The notes under the pieces were generated by a model. That model saw nothing but the letters and a program-made list of their open reading frames with translations, was not told the origin of the DNA and ran no database searches. A program made the translations under genes and the position numbers. This document shows, piece by piece, positions 1-9,932 of a stretch of DNA of 64,000 nt. Source of the DNA: Rhodamnia argentea (Eukaryota > Streptophyta > Magnoliopsida > Myrtales > Myrtaceae); assembly GCF_020921035.1 (NCBI RefSeq), contig NC_063160.1:5476501-5540500 (forward strand), given 5' to 3'. Each line of letters opens with the position of its first letter. The stretch's first letter is position 1.

Positions 1-733
1 TTTAGGAGCGGTGCAGTGCCGGTACCTTCGGGTTCCGCTTCTTTTTGATCCCAGGTTGGTTCTTTCGTGTAGTTCCTTGTAGGTTTCTAAGTAGTTTCGA
101 GCGGCGGCACGAGTGGTTTTGGAGTTCTGTCAAATTTCCTCTGTTAAAATTAGACAGACGGGGAGAAAGATCAAGGAAAAAACCAAAATTAGGAACGCTC
201 CCAAAAACCATAGACTGTACCCAAAATCCGCCTCACCGAGTCCGTATCAATCTCTCTCTGTCTAGGTTTCTCTATTTGGATGAGAGTTTGCACCTGAGCC
301 GGTGAATTTTTAATGATGGTGTCAATTTCATGCACATGTGCTTCTTTTAATTGTGTCCCTTTTATCGGTGATGATGCCGGAGAGGTTGCGTCGATTTTAT
401 AGTTCCCAATAGTTTTTGAAGTTTGTCTTTGGGTGTTTTGAAAACATACATATGGATATATTGAAGATACGGAATGAACGTAGAAACTTGGGATATATTG
501 CAATCAGATGGAAAACTACCAATTCTAAATGATTTTTCAAAGTTTTAGTACTAGCAGAGAGCAAATTTTTATCTATCAAATAAAAATGCTCCACAACCGA
601 TTCTTCGAACTTCCAGGATATGATTATCTTTGCTTACTCCATGTCATCTTATTTGCATTAGTTGTACTTGTATTCTCATATTGTCAAACTGATTCTCCGA
701 AATGAAAAAAAAAAAACGTGTTGTCTTGCAGGT
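1..733 (+). other. Upstream region / probable 5' exon and intron of the GRF gene
   Basis: No convincing protein is seen here; the short open frames lack recognisable motifs. The stretch ends in a good splice acceptor (TTGTCTTGCAG, ending at 731) just before the GRF start codon. It therefore probably holds a 5' leader exon and an intron of that gene. The first bases (from about 2) resemble, inverted, the sequence around 7605-7626, which may be the other end of a large transposon (see findings). Confidence 0.4.
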
Positions 734-1105
734 ATGATGTCTTCATCCAGTGTGAATGAGACAACTTCGAGTGAATTGACTTTCCAAAATAAAAAGTGTA
801 AGTGTGGTAAGTGTGCTGCTGTGAAAATATCAGAATCAATAAAGAACAAAGACAAGCTCTATTATAATTGTGTGGATAGAAGGTGTGACTTCTTTTCTTG
901 GTGTTTGCCTACAAGTGTTGTGCGTCATCCTATCAAGAAGGTTCCACCTCCTGAAGATGACATGAGAAACATTGAGTATTTGCTTCAGCATATGAAAGAC
1001 AAACTTGAGAAGATTGATGAGAAGGTGGAGAGATTTAGGCATGATATGCGCATATTGTTAGTTTGTGTTTTATTGATTTTAGTAGGACTAGTATTGAAAA
1101 AGTAG
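734..1105 (+). CDS. GRF-type zinc-finger protein with C-terminal membrane segment
   Basis: A 123-residue protein. Residues 22-57 form a GRF-type zinc finger: CKCGK near the start, then YYNC, and finally CDFFSWC, with the cysteines and aromatic residues of the family. Residues 77-104 are charged and heptad-like (coiled coil), and residues 106-121 are a hydrophobic segment (ILLVCVLLILVGLVL) followed by KK, so the protein is probably tail-anchored. GRF fingers bind nucleic acid in other proteins; the role of these short plant GRF/TM proteins is not established and they are often found near transposons. The start at 734 is chosen because it follows a splice acceptor; the open frame upstream looks intronic. 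It converges on the FAR1-like pseudogene, with a tandem array between. No lesion is visible. Confidence 0.7.
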   Translation: MMSSSSVNETTSSELTFQNKKCKCGKCAAVKISESIKNKDKLYYNCVDRRCDFFSWCLPTSVVRHPIKKVPPPEDDMRNIEYLLQHMKDKLEKIDEKVERFRHDMRILLVCVLLILVGLVLKK

Positions 1106-1443
1106 ATAATTGGAACTTGTAATTTTGGTAGTTTGAGTGATGAAAATTCAAAATTTGGTGTGCGATGGACAAGTTCTTTTTTGTTGATCTTGGGATGCAG
1201 CTATTCCTCCTATTATGATTGCTCAGATAGCTGCTTCGATGATATATTCTGCAACCTTTGCTTGTCTAGATGAGAGATATGGAAGGCAAATTTGTTGGGT
1301 TGTTGGGTTCTTTGAGACATGGTCGGATACATAACGAATTAGATCGGAATGGACATCGGTCACCCTTCGTTTACGAAATAACTACTAAAAAAATTAGGTT
1401 GAAACACAAATGAAATGATTGTCCACCTTTTGCGAATTTTATT
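1106..1443. other. No gene seen; 3' flank of the GRF gene
   Basis: AT-rich sequence without a convincing frame. It probably includes the 3' UTR of the GRF gene and leads into the tandem array. Confidence 0.4.
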
Positions 1444-2507
1444 TTGCCGTTTCTTTTGTTATGGTCCTTTCGTTTTTCTATATAAAAAAAAACAGATTTC
1501 TAATTCTACGTTACTTTTCGTAAAGAATGTGAGGCTCTTTATTCATAAAATAAAAAAGTTAAATAGAAACATCAAATGAAACATCAAATGTTGGGTTTTT
1601 TCGAAATTTTTTTTTGCCATTCCTTTTGTTATCTCCCTTTCATTTTTTTATATAAAAAAAAACGCGTTTCTAATCTACGTCACTTTTCGTAAAGAATGTG
1701 AGACTCTTTATTCTTAAAATAAAAAAGTAAAATAGAAAAATCAAATGAAGCGTCAAATGTTGGATTTTTCCAAAAAAAATTTTGCCGTTCCTTTTGTTAT
1801 CTCTCTTTCATTTTTTTATATACAAAAAAAAAAAACGCGTTTCTAATTCTACATCACTTTTCGTAAAGAATGTGAGGCTCTTTATTCATAAAATAAAAAA
1901 GTTAAACATAAACATCAAATGAAACATCAAATGTTAGGTTTTTCCGAAATTTTTTTTTGTTGTTCCTTTTGTTATCTCCCTTTCTTTTTTCCTATATACC
2001 AAAAAAAAAAACGTGTTTCTAATTCTACGTCACTTTTCATAAAGAATGTGAGGCTCTTTATACATAAAATAAAAAAATTAAAATAGAAACATCAAATGAA
2101 ATGTCAAATGTTGGGTTTTTCAAAAAAAAAAAAAAAATTGCCGTTCCTTTTGTTATCTCTCTTTCATTTTTTTTATATACAAAAAAAAACGCGTTTCTAA
2201 TTCTACGTCACTTTTCATAAAGAATGTGAGGCTTTTTATTCATAAGATAAAAAAGTTAAACAGAAACCTCAATTGAAACATCAAATGTTGGGTTTTTCCG
2301 AAATTTTTTTTCCTATTCTTTTTTATGTTCCTTTTGTATTTTTATAGACATAAAAAAAATGTGTTTCTAATTGTACTTTTTTTTTTTCCGTTCTCTTTTC
2401 ATGTCCCTTTCTTTCTTTATATATATAAATGCATTCTAGTTCTATGCTATGTTTTGTAAAGAATTTGAGGCTCATGAAATAAAAAAGTTAAAAAGAAACA
2501 TCAAAAC
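1444..2507. repeat. Tandem array, about 5-6 units of 168-181 bp
   Basis: Each unit starts with a TTGCCGTTCCTTTTGTTATC-like block, passes through a poly-A tract and a TTTCTAATTCTACG block, then AAAGAATGTGAGGCTC, and ends in ATCAAATG and TTGGGTTTTTC. Unit starts are near 1444, 1614, 1782, 1957, 2138 and about 2308; the last copy is degenerate and fades by 2507. Length differences lie mostly in the poly-A/T tracts. The array sits between the convergent GRF and FAR1-like genes. No coding potential is seen. Confidence 0.85.
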
Positions 2508-2890
2508 TTCAGAGTCTAATGCATATCCCCTCAAAATATCATTCGATTACATATGAAAGGGGGTTCTTTATTTGAGGCATTTCCTAAAACATTCGTGCTA
2601 CAGTGAAAAGCTGGGTTTGAAGAAAAACTATAGCCACTTCACGTATCTATTTAGATTGACCAATTTTCAACTCATGCTCCATCAATAAACCCGATACAAC
2701 GAAAAGAGCAATTACAAGCCGGAATAACGAATTCAACAAAAAACACATGAACCACATCTAACTGATAGATTTACAACCGGGTAATGAGAATTATCATCTC
2801 CAGAGCTATAAACCATATCTTTAAGCCATAAGACGTAAACCAAACAAACAATGACGCCATAAGCCACCTCCTAATGAGGATTCCTCCCGA

Positions 2891-5803
2891 CTATTTATGC
2901 TGCGACCATGCATTGTTGATGCCCTCCGAATTGTTGAATTCATTTATCCCAGGTTGTTGCGAAGAGTGTGATGACCCCTGCAGAAAGGAATAACAAATAT
3001 GTTTACATTGTACTACACAACATGGCTAGATAAACATTGTCTCCAATAATCGCACATTCACGGAAGGCAAATAGTACCCGACTCGAAATGGTTCCATGAG
3101 ATATGTTATGGTACTCCAACATCTATCAACGACAAACTATTTCCAATAAATAACACAATATAAAAAAAATTACTAGCATCCTTTGGGATGTAAATTATTT
3201 TTATAATAACACCCGACTAGTGAATGGGGAAAGTCCATTCATAATCCCTGGCGGTATGATATATGGTGATTGCATCTGCATAAAATAAATGACTCCGTTA
3301 GTATAATGTAACTAAATGCTTCTGTGGATCCATTATGTTGCTTTAAACTATTACATACCCGACTAGTGAATGGGAAAAATCCATTTACAATCCCCGGCGG
3401 CATCATGTATGGTAGCTGCATCTATACTTAAAAAAAGACCAAATTAGCCAAATGTAAATACAAAGGGAAGACTAAGAGCAACGCACCTGATTATGAAAAT
3501 TTGGATCTATTGTAGGACGACCAATGTTGCTAGGATAAAAGGTACTACGGATCTGATTTGAATGCGTTGAATAATGAGGGAAATAAGTTTGATCATGTGC
3601 TGCTTGGCCAACCAGCTCTACATTATAAAGTATTAAATATGTTAATTGATATCAAGAAGCATAAGAGAAATATTTAACTAGTCATATTAACTTGAACAAT
3701 AAGTCACTCACCTCGACTTTCTATTCGCATTGAAGGTGTTCCTTTCTTAGATTTTTTCTTATTTTTTTTCTCACTTGAGCTTTTAAGCCTTCCATAACTA
3801 ATTCTCTTTCCTTTCCTTCGAAGGGGGTCCAATACCGCAATGTCACACAAAGAAGCCTCGTTATCATCATCACTAGCATCCTCGATCACAACCAAACTTG
3901 ACTTGTATAATGAAATGTCAATCTTCCCTTTTTTTTAAGACTTTTCTTACTATGCTCATAGTATTTCCATCTTCGGCTCCCAAACTCATCAGTTCAAAAG
4001 ATTCTTGCATTAACGTGGAAAATCGATTCAACTTAGATGGACCCGTTGACCTTTGAGAAGACTCATCAGTCACATTCCCTTATTTGTCATCCTTAGTCCA
4101 TCTTTTCAAAATATAGGAAGATGGAATGCCCGTAACCGATATGTTCCCAATCAACACACGCAAGGCATGGCAGCACAACCACCCCTTTGAATCAAATAAT
4201 TTGCATTCACAAGAAACTGAAAAGTCTGTAGCATCAAATCGGACAACATGTTCACGTTGAATCCCCTTACACTGCCAAGTATATATCTCAACCGATCCAT
4301 CGAGTGTGGTACTTGAAATCTGCTCGGAGATACTTTGCAACATTTCTTCATTAAACCTTTTGAATATGGTACGAGTATACAAAGAGGCAGCATGTGTCAA
4401 AATCTCATTGTTCAAAATCTGCATTTTGGGCTTCGCACGAGAACTATAATCATCTTGACTTTCAATTTTTTGCACGTGCTTCAATTGTTCTTTATAATGG
4501 TGAACAAGTTCTACAACGGTCCATGTCTTGGTCGATATTCGTTGGAAGACATTATTGGTGCTCTCGCTCCTTTGACTTGATCTTATACCACATGTAAAAA
4601 TATCAAGACCAAAAGCTGAACTCCATTTATGTTTAAGATCATATAATCTCCGAAGCCAAGTGTTGTTCTCAGTTTTCCACTTCTCTTCCATTTCACTCCA
4701 AGTAGATTCAAATTCATCCTATGATCTGCATCTATACATAAGTGGAAAGAAATATCTATCCTTAAACTCCGGCTTGTGGTAAAGTTGTTGAATGTTTTGA
4801 TTGGCATTTTTCCCAATGTGCCAAGTGCATAAACGGTGTTGCGCATTCAGAAATACCGTTTTAATGGCTTTTGCCATTGCTTGATCTTGGTTAGTGAAGA
4901 TGGTTTTTGGAGCCATATTACCTATAGATTCCAAAAATTCCTTAAACAACCAAATAAATGAATCAGCAGTTTCATCCAACAAAAATGCGCAGCCAAAGAA
5001 GAGTATTCTTCCAATGGTGATTAACCCCAACAAAAGGTCTACATATCATGTTATATTTGTTGGTGCGATACATAGTATCAAACACCAACACATCACCAAA
5101 ACAATCGTAATCAAATTTCAACAAGCTATCTCTCCAAAATAGATTTGTTAATGATTTTGCATTAACATCGGATTTTGCATTTGCATGCAATGAAAATGAT
5201 TTAGTAGACTTTGACAATCCCCCCACTTATAACATTGGATCTTTCTGCCTGCAAGAGATTTTGAGCATCACGCAAGTTGTAACTCAAGTTTTGGCTTCCT
5301 CCTACTCTATTTGGTAAGAACTTAAATGAGGAAGTCCCCCTAATGCTAGATTTTGCCATATCGCCTAAGACTGCCTTGTCGCTATCGGGTATCATTCTTC
5401 CACATCTTATCGGATGCTTTTTCCCTTCGGGTATAAGTGCATAATTATGCTCAGAAACACACTCTATAACTTCATACACACCATTATCCACCTTAAATTT
5501 GATAGGAGCAAGACAGCTGCATCTAACTTCAAACCTGTCATATTTCCTTTCTTTATCGGATACGCTGGCGTAACACCCCTCACAGTTACACACAAACGTC
5601 CGTCGAGTTATTTCTCCTTTAACATTTCTAACCACCTTATCCTTCCCCACTCCAAATCCTTTGCCAATTGCATAAGCCGCATAATCATTATATGCTTCAA
5701 CTTCATTTGGAAAAATCATACCCATTGTAGGTTCAAAACTTTTCTCCAAATCACGCATTACATGTGTAAGATGGGAAGTTTCGTTTTGCAATGAAAAGAA
5801 CAA
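2891..5803 (-). pseudogene. FAR1/FHY3-related (FRS) MULE-transposase-derived gene, multiply broken
   Basis: In minus-strand order: a FAR1 DNA-binding domain (5803-5201; GMIFPNEVEAYNDYA, the C/H residues near CVSEHNYAL), a MULE transposase domain (5226-4719; DYDCFGDVLVFDTMYRTNKYN, TNQDQAMAKAI, LCTWHIGKNANQN), a SWIM zinc finger (within 4691-4080; CECKLFDSKGWLCCHALRV) and the family's basic C-terminal tail (3895-3712; DPLRRKGKRISYGRLKSS). Further exons fit GT-AG splicing: 3617-3487, 3421-3359, 3275-3213 and a terminal exon 2977-2891 ending in TAG. FRS proteins are transposase-derived transcription factors in light signalling; others are still part of MULEs. Lesions: a frameshift in the G run at 5219-5224, further shifts near 5150 and 5010, an in-frame TAG at 4719-4721, an in-frame TAA at 4080-4082, and a shift in a poly-A run near 3935. 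The splice sites look intact, so decay may be recent. Confidence 0.85.
3213..3421 (-). repeat. Duplicated 63-nt exon of the FRS gene
   Basis: Two exons, 3421-3359 and 3275-3213, are each exactly 63 nt (21 codons), phase 0 on both sides and flanked by AG and GT. They encode MQLPYMMPPGIVNGFFPFTS-R and MQSPYIIPPGIMNGLSPFTS-R. The spacing is 146 bp, so exon plus part of the intron was duplicated in tandem. Phase symmetry means either or both copies could be spliced in without changing frame. Confidence 0.8.
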
Positions 5804-6893
5804 AAAGTATTTAACATAATACTTTTACAAGCAAAATAACATCTCATCCATTATTTAAGAGAGAAAAATACGTCTCTCATAGTATGAGTGATGAATTACC
5901 TCTAATTCAGCCATTGGATAACTTTGCATGTGCAAAGTAATTGTTGCGACGACTTTAAAAAAAGCAACAATCTCGGCAAAACAAGGTTCAATGCGGCAAA
6001 ACCAGGTTCAATGGAGCAAAAATCTCAATGAATGCATGCTCTCGCGGCTTCCTTGGTCAAATTTCAGAACCTTCATGTCCATAGCGAAACATATTTAAGT
6101 GAGGAGGGAACCAATAAATTATAGACAGAAATAAGATTATGATATTGAAGTTTTTCACCTTGACAACAAGTTCTACAATAGCTAAAGTACTCTTCTTCTA
6201 TGTGAAATCGACACTATGATTACTAAAAGCAGCTCACCAATTGACTTCAACAATTTCTATTTCCCCATTACTAAATTCAAACTAACATATGATGAGTTTG
6301 ATCTAATAAAAACAAAAAATGCATGAACCGACTCACGGTTTTGCTCTTGTCGATGTGTCGGATTTCATATGTGACTTTTCATCTCCATTTGGTGCTTGTG
6401 AGCGCTGTACAGACAATTCAGTTCTCAATCACAAAATAGAAGTAATAAATCATTCTTTTGAATAATTAAGATGGTATTACACCATGAAGTCTTACTAGGG
6501 AACTCAAAAATTCGCGATGATTCTTTCTAGTTCCAGCACATAATTTGTCAAAACCGGTATCCAACACCATGTCCTAATTTATGTAAACACATTCAAGCAC
6601 AACAAAATTGAAAAGTGATGCAATGATTTGGCTCGGTTGCTCTGTCATTTATCACTCGCTTCTAATCACCACTTTAGTGAACAAGGACCTCAAAAATCGA
6701 AGATTGTGTTGACATCAACCCTGTCATCTATTCGGCAAGTATGGCACTTTACCCTTATTGATAAGCTTCCAAAGGGCAGCCTTACTTTCCTTCAAGATTT
6801 CGACCAATATCCTTTGTATATTAAACTACACAAAAAGAACTACATAAATTTATTGTCAAAGGACCACAATCCAGCGATATGCAGAGAGCAAAA
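5804..6893 (-). other. 5' intron/leader region of the FRS-like gene; no other gene seen
   Basis: AT-rich, with only short unrecognisable frames on both strands. It lies between the FAR1 domain exon and a possible first exon near 6894-7300, so it is read as intron. Exact splice sites were not assigned. Confidence 0.35.
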
Positions 6894-6987
6894 TCATGTC
6901 GTTACATGACGCAAGTACCTATGTACCTTGTCAGAGTAGATATCGGTTCCCTTGTTGTCTATTGATATAAGAACAGCATCGTCCCGA

Positions 6988-7300
6988 TTCGGGAAGCCGG
7001 CGCCGAAGCCACAACCCACGCCCCTGCAAAGAGCTTCAAAAAACGGATGAGGGACTTCACCGTTAACTCTTCGTCCATTGCCAGCAGCACCGCAAGAACT
7101 TCCTTGTGAATGTTGGCAAAAATCGTGTCGTTGTTGTCGCCGCAAACTCGAACTCGGGAGCCGGTCCAAAGCCACAACCCACACCGTGTCGTTGCCGCTC
7201 CACTTCGCCGTGAGCGTCGGCTCTTGGTCCATCGATGGAGCACCGCAAGAGCTTCATCGCGAATGTCGGCAACAATGGTCTTCGTCCTGTCTGCGCGTGG
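6988..7300 (-). repeat. In-frame 153-bp tandem duplication in a possible first exon
   Basis: The block AGCACCGCAAG recurs at 7086 and 7239, exactly 153 bp apart, and flanking blocks (GCC-AAAGCCACAACCCA types) recur at similar spacing. 153 is 51 codons. On the minus strand both copies read similarly in one frame (TIVADIRDEALAVL, TIFANIHKEVLAVL), which suggests a diverged coding repeat. The product is not recognised. A donor-like ACAAG|GTACATAG is present on the minus strand near 6925. It could be the first exon of the FRS-like gene. Confidence 0.5.
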
Positions 7301-7560
7301 GTTGTGGTTGGACCTTGAGAGGGAGAAAATATTGGGGCAAAAATGGCGTTTGTCCGCCCGGTACCTTTTGTTGGACTTTGAGAGAGAGAGAGAGAGTGCA
7401 GAGCAAATTTTGATTGCGGATGGGATGGGCGCGCAGAGGAAGAGAAGAGGCAGGGAGAGAGAGAGAAAAGGGGGGGGGGAGGGAAGCGGTTGGCGTTAAC
7501 GGGAGTAAACGGAGACAACAAGAATTTGGGCATTTTAAAATTTTCTGTGCGTGGAGCCTG

Positions 7561-7578
7561 GATTGCCACGTGGCAATC
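7561..7578. promoter_or_regulatory. 18-bp perfect palindrome centred on a G-box
   Basis: GATTGCCACGTGGCAATC is its own reverse complement and contains the G-box CACGTG inside the strong bZIP/PIF-type core GCCACGTGGC. It lies upstream of the possible first exon of the minus-strand FRS-like gene and about 45 bp inside the possible right terminus of a MULE. Site function is inferred from the motif only. Confidence 0.6.
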
Positions 7579-7959
7579 GCTGAATGTTGCGGCTCCGAGA
7601 TGCGCCGGCACTCTGGTCACGCCTAATATTTTCTCGTCGTAGCTTGGTAGCCTAAAAAGTGCCCTCCATCACATTCTTATCCAGATAACAAAGGAAATTC
7701 CTTTCTATTCTTTTTTATTTTATTTTCTTGACATTTCCTTCTTCAACTTAATCTGCCAAACAAAGGAAATTTCCTTTCCTTCTTCGACCAAAAATAAAAA
7801 TAAAAAATAAAAAGAAATTTCCTTCCAAATTGTAGGAAAATGACCAATTTCAAAGTAACAAAGCATCCTAGAGAGAGAAAGATGTCACGCTTGGTTGTCT
7901 CAAAGCTTGCGGGACGGCGATCTACAGTTTTGGAGCTCAAACGAAAGCTTCCTCACTCT

Positions 7960-7971
7960 CACGTGACGTCA
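7960..7971. promoter_or_regulatory. Composite G-box/C-box upstream of the PPR gene
   Basis: CACGTGACGTCA combines a G-box (CACGTG) with an overlapping GACGTC palindrome, both typical ACGT-core bZIP targets. It lies about 70 bp upstream of the first PPR start codon and on its likely promoter. No clear TATA box was seen nearby. Confidence 0.5.
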
Positions 7972-8042
7972 CTACTGTAAGCTTCAACGCTCTTCTCTGA
8001 GCTGACACTCCAGAGAGCTCGCTCATTCCCGAACAACACAAG

Positions 8043-9932
8043 TTGCAAACTTCGTCAGAGCAGCATCAACTACTCCAGGCCAAATCTCTCCCCGTCGCAT
8101 TGGGAAGTCGTTTTCGATGTGATCCTCGGAACCCATTTTTTTCTACATCCCTTATGATGCTCGCAAAATGCCGCCAAAAGCGCTCTCTACCATTCCCGCT
8201 GACCAAACTGACCCTGGCCACCTTGTTGAAAGTGTGCTCCTCACAACCCCACCAGCTCAAGCAAATCCATGCGCTCATCCTAACCACTGGGCTCTCGGTG
8301 AAAAACAGCCTCGTCACTCAATTGCTCACCAACCAAGTAATTTTAGGGGACGTTCAGTACGCACGCAAACTGTTCGATGAAATGCACAAACCAAGAACTT
8401 TCTTGTGGAACACCCTGATCCGGGGATATGCGAAGAATGACATGCCCATGGAGTCGGTTTCGCTCTTCAGAAATATGAGTTCTCTCGGTGTTCGCCCTGA
8501 CGGATTTACTTTTCCGTTTGTGGTGAAGGCTTCCACTGAACTGCCCGAGTCCAGGGCCGGTTTGGCTATCCATGCCCACGTGGTAAAATATGGGCTTGAG
8601 TATAATGCCGTGGTGAGAAATGAATTGATGATGATGTACGTGAAGTTGGGGGACATGGGATTGGCTGACTACTTGTTTGAGACTATGATAGAGAGAGATC
8701 TAGTGACCTGGAATTCTTTCATTGCAGCGTGCGTGCAGATGGGGTATGCTAGTAAGGCCCTCGCGCTGTTCCATCAGATGGGCTTGGCCAGGGTCAAGCC
8801 TGATGCCGTGACTATTGTAAGTGCCCTATCAGCATGCAGTCAGTTGGGATGTCTAAACATTGGCAATAAGATTTATGAATCTGCTGTAAATGATGGGATG
8901 GAGAGCAATATTATTGTTGAGAATGCACGGCTTGACATGTGTATGAAATGTGGTAGTAGTCATATGGCAAGAACTTTATTTGATGAAATGCATCTTAAAA
9001 ATGTTGTCTCATGGAGCACGATGATTTTAGGCTATGCAGTTAATGGGAAGAGTGAAGAAGCTTTGGCTCTGTTCTCTAGAATGCAGAACGAAGGGCCAAA
9101 ACCAAATTATGTCACTTATCTTGGAGTTTTATCCGCATGTAGCCATGCCGGACTTGTGAGTCAAGGTCGGGCTTATTTTAACTACATTGTGAACTCAAAT
9201 GATCAGACTATTCAGCCTAGGAGAGAGCATTATTCTTTAATGATCGATCTCCTTGGCCGTTCAGGACATATTGAAGAGGCTTATAGCTTTATAATTGGTA
9301 TGCCCATTGAACCAGATGCAGGAGCTTGGGGTGCTTTACTGGGTGGCTGTGCAATCCACAAGAATGTTAAAGTGGGTCAGGTTGCAGCAGATAAGCTTTT
9401 TGAGTTGGGAGCTGATATTGCTTCATATCATGTTCTATTATCTAACATGTATGCTTCTGCTGGGAGGTGGGACTACGTTGATAAAGTGAGACTAAAGATG
9501 AGAAAGAAGTGCATTAAGAAAGTAGCTGCATATAGCTCTGTTGAGTTCAACAGCAAAGTGCATATGTTTTGCAGTGGAGACAAGTCACATCCACAATCTT
9601 CAAGCATATATCAGAAGTTGGAGGACTTGTATATACAAATCAGGAGCTTGGGTTACATCTCAGAAGTTGGTTCTGTTCACCACGACGTGGAAATGGAAGA
9701 GAAGGAAGCCGTGCTGCGTGTTCACAGTGAAAAGCTTGCTGCTGCATTTGGTCTAATTAATGTAGAACCTAAAACCCCCATTAGGGTCATGAAGAATCTG
9801 AGGACTTGTGATGACTGCCATAATTTCTTTAAGTTCGTTTCAAGAATTTGCATGAGGGAGTTTATTATGAGAGATAAGAGCAGGTTCCATCATTTTAGAA
9901 ATGGTATATGTTCCTGCAAGGACTTCTGGTGA
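8043..9932 (+). CDS. DYW-type pentatricopeptide repeat (PLS-class) protein
   Basis: A 629-residue uninterrupted frame without introns, as usual for the family. PLS-type repeats run from about residue 70 to 430; seen motifs include YARKLFDEMHKPRTFLWNTL, GVRPDGFTFPFVVKA, NVVSWSTMILGYA and PNYVTYLGVLSACSHAG. E/E+ regions follow (GAWGALLGGCAIHKNVKVG; VHMFCSGDKSHPQS). The DYW deaminase-like domain has the zinc residues of HSEKLA (561-566) and CDDCH (589-593), and ends HHF-NGICSCKDFW, so the last triplet is DFW instead of DYW. Such proteins carry out or guide C-to-U RNA editing in mitochondria or chloroplasts. An alternative start at 8154 (residue 38, MMLAKCRQKRS) may be the real one; either way the N-terminus is basic and suits an organelle transit peptide. 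The target site cannot be told from sequence alone. Intact. Confidence 0.93.
   Translation: MQTSSEQHQLLQAKSLPVALGSRFRCDPRNPFFSTSLMMLAKCRQKRSLPFPLTKLTLATLLKVCSSQPHQLKQIHALILTTGLSVKNSLVTQLLTNQVILGDVQYARKLFDEMHKPRTFLWNTLIRGYAKNDMPMESVSLFRNMSSLGVRPDGFTFPFVVKASTELPESRAGLAIHAHVVKYGLEYNAVVRNELMMMYVKLGDMGLADYLFETMIERDLVTWNSFIAACVQMGYASKALALFHQMGLARVKPDAVTIVSALSACSQLGCLNIGNKIYESAVNDGMESNIIVENARLDMCMKCGSSHMARTLFDEMHLKNVVSWSTMILGYAVNGKSEEALALFSRMQNEGPKPNYVTYLGVLSACSHAGLVSQGRAYFNYIVNSNDQTIQPRREHYSLMIDLLGRSGHIEEAYSFIIGMPIEPDAGAWGALLGGCAIHKNVKVGQVAADKLFELGADIASYHVLLSNMYASAGRWDYVDKVRLKMRKKCIKKVAAYSSVEFNSKVHMFCSGDKSHPQSSSIYQKLEDLYIQIRSLGYISEVGSVHHDVEMEEKEAVLRVHSEKLAAAFGLINVEPKTPIRVMKNLRTCDDCHNFFKFVSRICMREFIMRDKSRFHHFRNGICSCKDFW

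Noticed and set aside
45-594. Open frames on both strands at the left edge
   Set aside because: They overlap each other, lack motifs and lie upstream of a splice acceptor; probably leader or intron.
7063-7620. 185-codon minus-strand frame and overlapping plus-strand frames of 111-129 codons
   Set aside because: GC and CT-rich composition opens several frames at once; no family motif, only the in-frame repeat is kept as a finding.
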